Counted from the stretch's first letter, positions 1 to 7,521 are shown. The stretch is DNA of 14,530 nucleotides from Actinobacteria bacterium UBA4719 (GCA_002404345.1 DHJN01000019.1:1-14530), one strand, 5' to 3'. The notes: a model not told the origin generated them from the letters alone. Program-made: numbers and translations.

Positions 1-1782
1 GTGAACCTGATGAACACCACCCCCGATGGCGACTACCAGACGTTCCGCGCCAACGACGGCGCCTATGTCCGCGAGCACTTCTTCGGTCGCGACCCGCGCA
101 CCAAGGCCATGGTGGCGGACTGGTCGGACGCGGACGTGTGGTGGAAGCTCAAGCGCGGTGGTCACGACTACCGCAAGGTCTACGCGGCCTACAAGGCGGC
201 CATGGACCACACCGGCCAGCCGACGGTGATCCTGGCCAAGACGATCAAGGGCTACAGCCTGGGCTCACACTTCGCGGGGCGCAATGCCACGCACCAGATG
301 AAAAAACTGACCCTCGATGACCTCAAGGGCTTCCGGGACTCGCTGAACATCCCGATCTCGGACGAACAGCTCGAGAAGGACCCCTACCTGCCGCCGTACT
401 ACCACCCCGGCAAGGAAGACCCGGCCATCCGATACATGATGGAGCGCCGCACGAAGCTGGGTGGACCGATCCCCAGGCGTCGGACCGAGGCCGTGCAGCT
501 CAAGCTGCCCGAGGCCAAGGCCTACGAGCTGGCCAAGAAGGGCTCCGGCAAGCAGGAGATCGCGACGACGATGGCGTTCGTGCGCATCCTGCGGGAGCTC
601 ATGCGCGACAAGGAGTTCGGCCGCCACGTGGTGCCGATCATCCCGGACGAGGCACGCACCTTCGGCATGGACTCCTTCTTCCCGACGGCCAAGATCTACA
701 ACCCCAACGGGCAGAACTACACGTCGGTCGACGCGGACCTGATGCTCGCCTACCAGGAGTCCGTGCAGGGACAGATCCTGCACCTGGGCATCAACGAGGA
801 CGGCTCGGTGGCCGCGTTCACGGCCGCGGGAACGTCCTACGCCACCCATGGCGTGCCGATGGTTCCCGTCTACATCTTCTACTCGATGTTCGGCTTCCAG
901 CGTTCCGGTGACTCGATCTGGGCGGCCGCCGACCAGATGGCGCGAGGCTTCATGCTGGGCGCGACGGCAGGACGCACCACGCTGACCGGTGAGGGGCTCC
1001 AGCACGCGGACGGCCACAGCCCGCTGCTCGCGTCGACGAACACGGCAATCGTGTCCTACGACCCCGCGTATGCCTACGAGATCGCGCACATCATGGAGGA
1101 CGGGCTGCGCCGCATGTACGGCGATCAGCCGGAGAACGTCATCCACTACATCACCCTCTACAACGAGCCGAACGTCCAGCCGCGCGAGCCGGAGAACGTC
1201 GATGCCGAGGGCATCCTCAAGGGGATGTACCTGCTGGCTCCCGGGTCGACCGAAGGCGTAGGCGAGGATGCGAAGCACGTCCAGCTGCTGGCCTCCGGTG
1301 TCGGTGTGCCGTGGATCCTCGAGGCGCAGGAGCTGTTGAAGTCCGACTGGGGTGTCATCGCTGACGTGTGGTCGGTCACCTCTTGGGGCGAGCTGCGCAG
1401 GGACGCCATGGCCTGCGACGAGCTGGCCTTCCTGCACCCCGAGCAAGAGCAGAGGGTGCCGTTCGTGACCCAGAAGCTCCAGGACGCACCCGGGCCGGTT
1501 GTCGCGGTGTCCGACTACATGCGGGCCGTCCAGGACCAGATCGCGCCGTGGGTGCCACAGGACTTCATCTCCCTGGGTGCCGACGGCTTCGGTTTCTCAG
1601 ACACGCGTGCCGCCGCCCGGCGCTACTTCCACATTGACGGCCCGTCGGTCGTCGTGAGGTCACTGCAGATGCTGGCCAGGCGCGGCGAGATCGACGCGTC
1701 GGTGGCCCGGGAGGCGGCCGAGAAGTACCGGCTGCTGGACGTCAGCGCGGGCACCTCGGGCAATGCCGGCGGCGAGTCGTAG
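1..1782 (+). CDS. aceE: Pyruvate dehydrogenase E1 component, homodimeric type (5'-truncated by window)
   Basis: This is the thiamine-diphosphate-dependent E1 subunit that decarboxylates pyruvate and acetylates the lipoyl group of E2, supplying acetyl-CoA to the fatty-acid genes downstream. The 593 visible residues match the last two thirds of the roughly 900-residue homodimeric AceE family. The GTG at position 1 is therefore an internal Val codon, and the real start lies upstream of the window. Visible landmarks are GRNATHQ (His98 of the fragment, matching the active-site His of E. coli AceE), [11 protein letters not shown] (Glu217), YSMFGFQR, and [11 protein letters not shown] (His335 and His339). 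The C-terminal transketolase-like domain follows and ends in a stop at 1780-1782. The frame is intact across the fragment. A bidirectional stem-loop lies about 200 bp downstream. Identification is from recalled family motifs and is very secure. Confidence 0.97.
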   Translation: MNLMNTTPDGDYQTFRANDGAYVREHFFGRDPRTKAMVADWSDADVWWKLKRGGHDYRKVYAAYKAAMDHTGQPTVILAKTIKGYSLGSHFAGRNATHQMKKLTLDDLKGFRDSLNIPISDEQLEKDPYLPPYYHPGKEDPAIRYMMERRTKLGGPIPRRRTEAVQLKLPEAKAYELAKKGSGKQEIATTMAFVRILRELMRDKEFGRHVVPIIPDEARTFGMDSFFPTAKIYNPNGQNYTSVDADLMLAYQESVQGQILHLGINEDGSVAAFTAAGTSYATHGVPMVPVYIFYSMFGFQRSGDSIWAAADQMARGFMLGATAGRTTLTGEGLQHADGHSPLLASTNTAIVSYDPAYAYEIAHIMEDGLRRMYGDQPENVIHYITLYNEPNVQPREPENVDAEGILKGMYLLAPGSTEGVGEDAKHVQLLASGVGVPWILEAQELLKSDWGVIADVWSVTSWGELRRDAMACDELAFLHPEQEQRVPFVTQKLQDAPGPVVAVSDYMRAVQDQIAPWVPQDFISLGADGFGFSDTRAAARRYFHIDGPSVVVRSLQMLARRGEIDASVAREAAEKYRLLDVSAGTSGNAGGES

Positions 1783-1783
1783 C

Positions 1784-1814
1784 TGCACTGACCAAGGCGG
1801 TGCACTGACCAAGG
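1784..1814. repeat. Short tandem duplication just after the aceE stop
   Basis: TGCACTGACCAAGG occurs at 1784-1797 and again at 1801-1814 (period 17). The first copy starts one base after the aceE stop codon. No function is evident. It resembles the other small tandem duplications found at gene ends in this window. Confidence 0.85.
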
Positions 1815-1838
1815 TGAGCATCCGGCATACAAACCCGC

Positions 1839-1958
1839 AAACCTAGGGACGGTGCCTTCCCTCTTCATCCAAACCTAGGGATTGTGCCTTCCCGCTTCAT
1901 CCACACCTAGGGACGGTGCCTTCCCGCTTCATTCAAACCTAGGGATTGTGCCGTTCCC
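1839..1958. repeat. Four contiguous 32-bp direct repeats with alternating variants
   Basis: Units run 1839-1870, 1871-1902, 1903-1934 and a shortened fourth at 1935-1958. Each begins AAACCTAGGGA (third unit ACACCTAGGGA) and continues to GTGCC and TTCCC. Units 1 and 3 carry GGGACGGTGCC, while units 2 and 4 carry GGGATTGTGCC, so a 64-bp pair seems to have been duplicated. There are no unique spacers between units, so this is not a CRISPR array. The CCTAGG core contains CTAG, which tends to be rare in bacterial genomes. No reading frame over the region looks coding. It could be a dispersed intergenic repeat family or the remnant of an insertion-element end. Confidence 0.85.
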
Positions 1959-1980
1959 AAACCCCCAAGGGGCCTCTGAC

Positions 1981-2022
1981 AACGAGGGCGACGGCGAGAG
2001 TGATCTCGCCGCCGCCCTCGTT
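1981..2022. terminator. Long GC-rich stem-loop between convergent aceE and phosphodiesterase genes
   Basis: A 19-nt arm at 1981-1999 pairs with 2004-2022 across a GTGA loop, with one A/C mismatch. The arms begin AACGAGGGCG and end CGCCCTCGTT. It sits 17 bp from the end of the minus-strand gene and about 200 bp after aceE, so it could serve both as a terminator. The T-tract is weak (TTTGTGG), as is common in high-GC actinobacteria. Confidence 0.75.
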
Positions 2023-2038
2023 TGTGGGATAGAACGGG

Positions 2039-3199
2039 TCAGGCGACAGCCTGCTCGGCGAGGAACTCGGCCCTCGCAATCACGCCGATGTCCGACTGGT
2101 CGGTGAACAAGCCGTCGATCCCGGTCCGCAGGAACCGCACCTGCTCGTCGATGGCCCGGCCGTATGCCGTGGCCTCCGTCCCGGAGCGGAAGTCGACCGG
2201 CAGGAAGGTGTTCTCCGCGCGGAATGTGTAGGGATGAACCTGCAGACCAGCCGCGTGCGCATCGGCCACCAGCGTGGTCGGCCGGCCCAGCATGCCGTCG
2301 AGGTTGCGCGGGATGATCTGGCCCTTGTCGGGGCCGACCCCGTTGACGAGGCCGGCCATCGAGCGCAGACCGGCCGCCGTGGTCAGGTCGGCGTAGGTAC
2401 GAGGGTCACCAGTGGAGGCCAGGTCGTATGGCGCGCCGCTGGCCGACGTGAGGAAGACCAGCGGGGCATTGACGCCGAAGCGCTGCCGCAGGTCCCGCAG
2501 GTTGGTGAGCTCGAACGACTGGATGAAAATCGGCGCGTTCGGCTTGTCGAGCCCCGCAGCACGAACCTGGTGCACCAGCGGCGTCTCGAGATCGAGCCCG
2601 ATCGAGCGGAAGTAGGTGGGGTACTTCGTCTCCGGGTAGACGCCGATCTCACGGTGCAGCTCCCTGCTGAGCCTCTCGCGCAAGGCCAGCACCTCGGCGA
2701 AGGTCGGTATCGTGAACCGCCCGTCGTACATGGTGTTTCCCTGGCGGACCTCAGGCAGCCGCTCCTTGGCCCGCAGCGTCTTCAGCTCGGCAAGGGTGAA
2801 GTCCTCGGTGAACCAGCCGACCACAGCGTGCCCGTCGACGACCTTGGTCGCCTTTCTCTCGACGAACTCCGGGTGGCTTGCCACGTCCGTGGTCTGGCCG
2901 ATCTCGTTCTCGTGGCGGGCGACCAGGACGTGGTCCATGGTCGAGACCAGGTCGGGCTCGATGAAGTCCGCGCCCATACGCGCCGCCAGCTCGTAGGAGG
3001 CCAGAGTGTGCTCGGGGCGGTAGCCCGCTGCGCCACGGTGGCCTATGACCAACGGCGCCGTCACGGCTTGCTTGCGCGTGGCATGAACTTGCGTGCGCGT
3101 GGGATCAACAAGAGCGGCGACGTTCTCATCGCCAGCCCGGATCCGGCTCGCCGCGGGGACTGAGACCGCATTGATCGTGAGGGTGGCAACTGTCCCCAT
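2039..3199 (-). CDS. Glycerophosphodiester phosphodiesterase, probably exported
   Basis: The protein hydrolyses glycerophosphodiesters to glycerol-3-phosphate and an alcohol. The GDPD signature is clear: IGHRGAAGYRPEHTLASYE with His54 and Arg55, Glu63, then FIEPDLVSTMD (Glu81, Asp83) and VARHENEI (His96), the usual metal-binding and general acid/base set. At 386 aa it fits the long GlpQ-type branch, which is normally extracytoplasmic. The start is uncertain. The ATG at 3199 gives a hydrophobic segment (TVATLTINAVSVPAA) but no basic n-region. In-frame codons at 3200-3226, just upstream, read RKRPLGRLL, which would complete a signal peptide, yet no ATG, GTG or TTG precedes them before a stop. 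An ATG at 3240 is one frame off. Either translation starts at 3199 or a one-base error hides the true start. It is transcribed divergently from fasR. Confidence 0.9.
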   Translation of the reverse strand: MGTVATLTINAVSVPAASRIRAGDENVAALVDPTRTQVHATRKQAVTAPLVIGHRGAAGYRPEHTLASYELAARMGADFIEPDLVSTMDHVLVARHENEIGQTTDVASHPEFVERKATKVVDGHAVVGWFTEDFTLAELKTLRAKERLPEVRQGNTMYDGRFTIPTFAEVLALRERLSRELHREIGVYPETKYPTYFRSIGLDLETPLVHQVRAAGLDKPNAPIFIQSFELTNLRDLRQRFGVNAPLVFLTSASGAPYDLASTGDPRTYADLTTAAGLRSMAGLVNGVGPDKGQIIPRNLDGMLGRPTTLVADAHAAGLQVHPYTFRAENTFLPVDFRSGTEATAYGRAIDEQVRFLRTGIDGLFTDQSDIGVIARAEFLAEQAVA

Positions 3200-3330
3200 G
3201 AGGAGCCTTCCGAGAGGTCGTTTCCTGAGCTCGATCTCATCGGGCGCAGATCACCGCCGGGTGCCACCTGGGCAAAGGGCTGATGACAGTAAGGCGAACG
3301 GGAGCCGCCGCGAGCCGACCGCCGCCCGGG

Positions 3331-3435
3331 GGCGTTGTACCTGCAGCCCGGGGCGTCGTACCCGGCGTACAAGGCGTCGTGCCCGGCGTACAAGGCGTCG
3401 TACCCGGCGTACAAGGCGTTGTGCCCGGCGTACAA
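3331..3435. repeat. Array of five 21-bp units upstream of fasR
   Basis: Four near-identical 21-bp units run 3352-3372, 3373-3393, 3394-3414 and 3415-3435. A degenerate fifth precedes them at 3331-3351. Each good unit contains CCCGGCGTACAA, and alternate units read CGTAC or TGTGC/CGTGC at the variable spot. Within units 1 and 3 the core TCGTACCCGGCGTACAA is a quasi-palindrome (GTAC, five bases, GTAC). A period of 21 bp is two helical turns, so all copies face the same side of DNA. The array ends 13 bp before the fasR start, where an operator or activator array would lie. The antisense frame could encode LYAGYDA-type heptads, but no credible gene contains it. Confidence 0.8.
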
Positions 3436-3436
3436 A

Positions 3437-3442
3437 TAGAGT
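3437..3442 (+). promoter_or_regulatory. Possible -10 element of a leaderless fasR transcript
   Basis: TAGAGT fits the actinobacterial TANNNT -10 consensus and leaves six bases before the ATG at 3449. Transcription could therefore begin at or next to the start codon. There is no good Shine-Dalgarno sequence before that ATG, which agrees with leaderless translation. No convincing -35 is seen at 17-18 bp; the 21-bp repeats occupy that space. Confidence 0.35.
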
Positions 3443-3448
3443 GGTGTT

Positions 3449-4699
3449 ATGGCGGTCCAGCGCCCGCGCGGCAGCGCGGCCACTCAGCGCAGCATCGAGC
3501 ACAGCTCCGACGCGCTCTCGACGGCCGCCAACAAGCACATGGAAAGCCACTACGACTGGTATCGCGACCTCTCCGCCGGGGATCGCTCGTGGGTCGGACT
3601 CGTGGCCCAGGCCGGCATCGCGGCCTTCATCGCGTGGTACCGCGACCCCAGCGAGAACCCCCAGATCTCGGTGGATGTGTTCGGTATGGCGCCGCGCGAG
3701 CTGACCCGGTCCATCAGCCTCGTGCAGACCCTCGATCTGGTGCGCTCGGTCGTGGACGTCGTCGAGGACGACGTTGCCCAGCTCGCGGCTCCCGGCGAGG
3801 AACAGAGCCTGCGCGAAGCCGTGCTGCGGTACTCACGCGAGATCGCCTTCAGTGCCGCTCAGGTTTATGCCGGCGCCGCGGAGGCGCGCGGCGCGTGGGA
3901 CGCGAGGCTGGAGTCCCTGGTCGTCGACGCCGTCCTGCGTGGAGAGGCCGACGACTCGATGCAGTCACGAGCCTCCGCACTGGGCTGGGGATCGGTCAAC
4001 CACGTCGCCGTGGTCGTCGGGGTGACACCCGCGGGCAACGCCGCCGAAGTCGTGGATGCCTTGCGGCGAGCCGCTTCTCGTCGCAAGGTCGACTCCCTGG
4101 CTGCAGTCCAGGGGCGACGTCTGGTTGCCATCCTCGGGGGGCTGGAGGACCCGTCACGCACGGTCCGGGGGTTGGCCGAGTGCTTCGGCGACGGCCCCAT
4201 CGTGATCGGGCCCACGGTGCCGCACCTGTTCGCGGCAGGACGCTCCGCCCGGGCCGCGCTCTCCGGCCTGGGTGCCGCACGCGCATGGCCCGATGCACCC
4301 CGTCCCGTTCTTGCCGACGAGCTGCTGGTCGAGCGTGTTCTGGCCGGTGACTCCATTGCCCGTCGGGCCCTGATCGACCGGGTCTATCGTCCGCTGTCCG
4401 CGGCAGGGCGGGCCCTGTTCGAGACGGCCACGACCTATCTCGACGGCGGCGGCGGGCTCGAGTCCACGGCCAGAGTTCTGTTCGTCCATCCCAACACAGT
4501 GCGCTATCGGCTCGGGCGGATCGCGGTCGTGACGGGCTACGACCTGAGCCATCCCCGCGAGGCCCACACCGTGCGACTTGCGCTCGCTGTCGGGCGCCTG
4601 GCCGAGTCCTCCCAACGTGAGTGGCGACGTTCGCTTCAGGGCAGCGAACCCGTCATACGTGAGACACTCGATGGACCGCCCTTTGTAGGAACCCTCTAA
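3449..4699 (+). CDS. fasR: PucR-family regulator of fatty acid biosynthesis, FasR-like
   Basis: This DNA-binding regulator is expected to control the fatty-acid genes that follow; in Streptomyces a related PucR-type FasR sits before fabD and activates the fab operon. The N-terminal half carries the stretch DRSWVGLVAQAGIAAFIAWY (residues 45-64) typical of these proteins. The middle (about 150-300) looks like the GGDEF-like PucR core. The C-terminal PucR helix-turn-helix spans about 322-386 and contains STARVLFVHPNTVRYRLGRI, with recognition helix PNTVRYRLGRI. Length (416 aa) is normal. A 67-bp gap separates it from fabD and contains a perfect 17-bp palindrome. Its own 5' side carries the 21-bp repeat array. 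The ATG at 3449 has no clear ribosome site. Family and context are strong; the regulatory role is by homology. Confidence 0.88.
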   Translation: MAVQRPRGSAATQRSIEHSSDALSTAANKHMESHYDWYRDLSAGDRSWVGLVAQAGIAAFIAWYRDPSENPQISVDVFGMAPRELTRSISLVQTLDLVRSVVDVVEDDVAQLAAPGEEQSLREAVLRYSREIAFSAAQVYAGAAEARGAWDARLESLVVDAVLRGEADDSMQSRASALGWGSVNHVAVVVGVTPAGNAAEVVDALRRAASRRKVDSLAAVQGRRLVAILGGLEDPSRTVRGLAECFGDGPIVIGPTVPHLFAAGRSARAALSGLGAARAWPDAPRPVLADELLVERVLAGDSIARRALIDRVYRPLSAAGRALFETATTYLDGGGGLESTARVLFVHPNTVRYRLGRIAVVTGYDLSHPREAHTVRLALAVGRLAESSQREWRRSLQGSEPVIRETLDGPPFVGTL

Positions 4700-4725
4700 A
4701 TCGGGCAGTGATTGTTGGTGCTGTT

Positions 4726-4742
4726 CGGTCACGACGTGACCG
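4726..4742. promoter_or_regulatory. Perfect 17-bp palindrome between fasR and fabD, candidate operator
   Basis: CGGTCACGACGTGACCG is an exact inverted repeat with a single central A at 4734. It lies in the 67-bp fasR-fabD gap and ends 24 bp before the fabD start. Its size suits a dimeric regulator site, and it is the most symmetric element near the operon. As RNA, an 8-bp stem would leave a one-base loop, so a DNA-binding role is more likely than a terminator. Confidence 0.55.
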
Positions 4743-4766
4743 CGGCGTAACCGGAAGGCTTAACAC

Positions 4767-5945
4767 GTGCTCGTCATCGTCTGCCCTGGACAGGGCTCCC
4801 AGACCCCCGGCTTCCTGGCGCCCTGGCTCGACCTGCCGGGCTTCCGCGACCGCATGCTTTGGCTGTCGACGGTTGCTGGCATCGACCTGGTCAAGCACGG
4901 CACCGAGTCCGACGCAGAGACGATCAAGAACACCGCGATCGCCCAGCCGCTGATCGTCGGCGCCGGTCTCATCTCCCTGCTGGCGCTGTTCGAGCATCCG
5001 GCCGACGGCTTCCGCCTGGTTGCCGGTGGCGCCGGTCACTCGGTCGGCGAGATCACCGCGGCCTCCGCCGCCGGGGTCATCACGGCCGAACAGGCCATGG
5101 TCTTCGTCCGCGAGCGCGGACGGCTCATGGCCGAAGCGAGCGCGGTCACGGCGACCGGCATGAGCGCCATCCTCGGCGGCGATGCCGACGACGTGGCGCA
5201 GGTGCTGCTCAAGCACGGACTCACCGCGGCGAACAACAACGGCGGTGGCCAGATCGTGGCAGCCGGCACCCTGGAGCAGCTTGCGGCACTGAACGCCGAC
5301 CCGCCCGACAAGGCGCGGGTGATCCCGTTGTCGGTCGCCGGCGCCTTCCACACCGAGCACATGGCGCCTGCCGTCAAGGAGCTGAGCGCGATGGCTCGCG
5401 CGATCTCCACCCACGACAGCCGCTCACGCCTGGTGTCCAACCGGGACGGGACGGTCGTGCACAGCGGCCGGGAGGTCCTGGAGCGCCTGGTCACCCAGGT
5501 CAGCAGCCCCGTGCGCTGGGACCTGTGCATGGAGACGTTCAAGGACTTCGGGGTCACCGGCCTGATCGAGATCCCCCCGGCCGGGGCGCTGGCCAACCTG
5601 GCCAAACGAGGGCTTCCTGGTGTCGAGGTTCTTGCCCTGAAGACTCCCGACCAGCTCTCCGAAGCCCACCGCATGGTCCGTGAGCATTCCCAGCCCAGCC
5701 AGATCGCGGACACCCCGACCTGGCGGCTGATCATCGCGCCGGCCAAGGGCATCGTCACCTTCCACCGATCCGAACCCGGCAGCGAGGTGGTGCCTGGCTC
5801 GGTGGTCGCCTCGGTGAACACCCTGCGCGACACGTTCGAGGTCACCGCCCCCCACGGTGGCCAGGTCATCGAGTGGCTCGTCGAGGACGGTGACCCCGTC
5901 TCCCCAGGTCAGCCGCTTTTGCGGCTGCACCCCACGGCAGCCTGA
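4767..5945 (+). CDS. fabD: Malonyl-CoA:ACP transacylase with C-terminal biotinyl/lipoyl-like domain
   Basis: FabD moves malonyl groups from CoA to ACP, giving FabH and FabF their extender. The catalytic domain (about 1-300) shows GQGSQ (8-12), the nucleophile elbow GHSVGE with Ser92, Arg117 in RERGRLM for the malonyl carboxylate, and His195 in GAFHTEHM. The protein is 392 aa, about 80 longer than classic FabD proteins such as the roughly 310-residue E. coli enzyme. The extra part (about 318-387) reads like a biotinyl/lipoyl fold: IIAPAKGIVTFH, then VASVNTLRDTFEVTAPHGG, then VEDGDPVSPGQPLLRL. Arg354 falls where BCCP has its biotinylated Lys, so modification is unlikely. The GTG start at 4767 follows GGAAGG about 9 bases upstream. 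FabD identity is secure; the domain assignment comes from motif alignment by eye. Confidence 0.95.
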   Translation: MLVIVCPGQGSQTPGFLAPWLDLPGFRDRMLWLSTVAGIDLVKHGTESDAETIKNTAIAQPLIVGAGLISLLALFEHPADGFRLVAGGAGHSVGEITAASAAGVITAEQAMVFVRERGRLMAEASAVTATGMSAILGGDADDVAQVLLKHGLTAANNNGGGQIVAAGTLEQLAALNADPPDKARVIPLSVAGAFHTEHMAPAVKELSAMARAISTHDSRSRLVSNRDGTVVHSGREVLERLVTQVSSPVRWDLCMETFKDFGVTGLIEIPPAGALANLAKRGLPGVEVLALKTPDQLSEAHRMVREHSQPSQIADTPTWRLIIAPAKGIVTFHRSEPGSEVVPGSVVASVNTLRDTFEVTAPHGGQVIEWLVEDGDPVSPGQPLLRLHPTAA

Positions 5946-5999
5946 CTTGCTCACCGACCTCGGCTGCACCACACGACTGAACGACACGGAGATCACGAC

Positions 6000-7020
6000 A
6001 TGACGACGATTCCCCAGCATCGCGGGACCCTGAGCACCACGACCGGAGCGGGCCATGCCCGTATCTGGGGTGTCGGCGGCTACCGACCCGAGCGCGTGGT
6101 CACCAACGATGAGATCTGCGAACAGATCGACTCCTCCGACCAGTGGATCCGCGAGCGCACCGGCATCATCACGCGTCGCTACGCGGCTCTGGACGAGACC
6201 GTGGTCGACATGGCGTCCGCCGCAGCACTCGAGGCGCTCAAGGCCGCCGGGATCACCGCTTCGCAGGTCAGCACGGTCATCGTCGCCACGGTCACCCACC
6301 CGTACCAGACACCGGCGGCCGCTCCGATGGTCGCGGACCGGATCGGTGCCACTCCGGCCGCAGCTTTCGACATCTCCGCGGCCTGCGCCGGCTACTGCCA
6401 CGGCATCTCGCTGGCCAACGACATGGTCCGCGGTGGCAGCGCCACGTTCGTCCTCGTCGTGGGCGTCGAGAAGCTGTCCGACTTCACCGACCGGACCGAC
6501 CGTGGTTCGGCCTTCATCTTCGGCGACGGCGCCGGCGCCGCGATTGTCGGTCCCTCAGACTACCCCGGGATCGGCCCCACGGTGTGGGGTTCTGACGGCG
6601 CGAAGTGGGACACCATCTCACAACGCAACTCCTGGATCGAGATGCGCGACAAAGAGATCGCGTGGCCGGCCATCACGATGCAGGGCCAGTCGGTGTTCCG
6701 CTGGGCGGTCTACTCAATGGCTCCGATAGCACAGGCTGCCCTCGACCAGGCGGGCATCAAGGCCGACGGACCTCGACGCCTTCATCCCCCACCAAGCCAA
6801 CATGCGCATCATCGATGCCTTGGTCAAGCAGCTCAAGCTGCCCGAGCACATTGCCATTGCCCGCGACATCGCCGACACCGGCAACACCTCGGCGGCCTCG
6901 GTCCCGCTCGCGACCCAGCGCATGCTCGACTCGGGTGAGGCGCCGCACGGCGGTCTGGCCCTGCAGATCGCGTTCGGCGCCGGGCTCGTCTACGCCGCGC
7001 AGGTCGTCGTCCTGCCCTGA
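6000..7020 (+). CDS. fabH: Beta-ketoacyl-ACP synthase III, broken by a one-base insertion
   Basis: FabH condenses an acyl-CoA primer with malonyl-ACP to start fatty-acid chains. The triad is visible across two frames: Cys129 in [11 protein letters not shown], His264 in IPHQANMRI and Asn295 in DTGNTSAAS. The first frame is FabH up to GIKAD and then turns into Arg/His/Pro-rich nonsense, running to 6938. FabH continues one frame over with [14 protein letters not shown] and stops at 7018-7020. Dropping one G from the GG at 6768-6769 restores a 339-aa protein of normal length. GGAG at 5988-5991 supports the ATG at 6000. FabH is usually essential, so a sequencing error is more likely than a dead gene, but a true frameshift cannot be excluded. 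Confidence 0.93.
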
Positions 7021-7031
7021 CAGCTCCCGCC

Positions 7032-7053
7032 GACCCGACGGGATATTCGGGTC
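7032..7053 (+). other. Stem-loop between fabH and acpP
   Basis: GACCCGA (7032-7038) pairs exactly with TCGGGTC (7047-7053) around an 8-base loop, 12 bp after the fabH stop. No T-run follows, so an RNA-processing or stabilising hairpin before the highly expressed acpP is as likely as a weak terminator. Confidence 0.45.
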
Positions 7054-7108
7054 AGAGCACGACCGACAGATCCCACAAAGCACCACAACAAACAAGGAGA
7101 TTAGCCTC

Positions 7109-7357
7109 ATGGCGCAAAGCGAGAAGGAGATCCTCGACGGTCTCGCCGAGATCGTCAACGAAGAGACCGGTCTGGACACCGCCTCCGTCGAGCTCGACAA
7201 GTCCTTCACCGATGACCTCGACATCGACTCGCTGTCGATGATGACGATCGTCGTCAACGCCGAGGAGAAGTTCGGCGTGCGCATCCCCGACGACGAGGTC
7301 AAGAACCTCAAGACGGTCCGCGACGCAGTGGGCTTCATCGCGAGCGCTCAGGCCTGA
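7109..7357 (+). CDS. acpP: Acyl carrier protein
   Basis: ACP carries the growing acyl chain on a phosphopantetheine arm between FabD, FabH, FabF and the other FAS II enzymes. The 82-aa acidic protein has the expected DIDSLSMMTIVV motif, with Ser41 as the attachment site, and the helix III region FGVRIPDDEVKNLKTV. An excellent AAGGAG at 7094-7099 precedes the ATG at 7109. An overlapping frame beginning at 6605 is longer only because it runs through the 3' part of fabH; the ACP start is the ATG at 7109. Stem-loops lie on both sides (7032-7053 and 7371-7410), which could help set a high ACP level relative to its neighbours. Confidence 0.97.
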   Translation: MAQSEKEILDGLAEIVNEETGLDTASVELDKSFTDDLDIDSLSMMTIVVNAEEKFGVRIPDDEVKNLKTVRDAVGFIASAQA

Positions 7358-7370
7358 CCCATAGGGTTCG

Positions 7371-7410
7371 CTGTGGTGCGTTGCCGCTAGATTGCGTCGA
7401 CGCACCGCAG
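7371..7410 (+). other. Stem-loop in the acpP-fabF gap
   Basis: CTGTGGTGCGT (7371-7381) pairs with ACGCACCGCAG (7400-7410): eleven pairs with one G-U, and an 18-base loop. It begins 14 bp after the acpP stop, in the largest gap of the operon (164 bp). It might attenuate or protect transcripts so that ACP is made in excess over FabF. A TAGATT at 7388-7393 in the loop could alternatively be a -10 for an internal promoter, but no good -35 is seen. Confidence 0.5.
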
Positions 7411-7521
7411 CAGGCCCCACACGACTCCCCCGCAACAAGCGTTGTCACCACTGCTGTATGCCGTACAGGCCGGACCCCGTGTGTGCCCTCTGGCCCACCG
7501 AACACAAGGAGCGGAACCCCA

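Noticed and set aside
265..1446. Long open frame antisense to aceE
   Set aside because: aceE is unmistakable on the plus strand. The antisense frame is Arg/Val/His/Leu-rich and resembles no family, as expected for a shadow frame in high-GC DNA.
1839..1958. CRISPR-like array
   Set aside because: The 32-bp units are directly joined with no unique spacers, and no cas genes are present.
2234..3163. Long open frame antisense to the phosphodiesterase gene
   Set aside because: It mirrors codon-position bias of the real gene and shows no recognisable domain.
3061..3483. Minus-strand frame encoding tandem LYAGYDA-type heptapeptides across the 21-bp repeats
   Set aside because: It starts inside fasR on the opposite strand and overlaps the 5' part of the phosphodiesterase gene. 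The heptads are a simple result of a repeat period divisible by three.
7381..7521. Extended N-terminus for FabF
   Set aside because: The upstream in-frame part has no similarity to FabF, overlaps a stem-loop, and a good ribosome site precedes the ATG at 7522.
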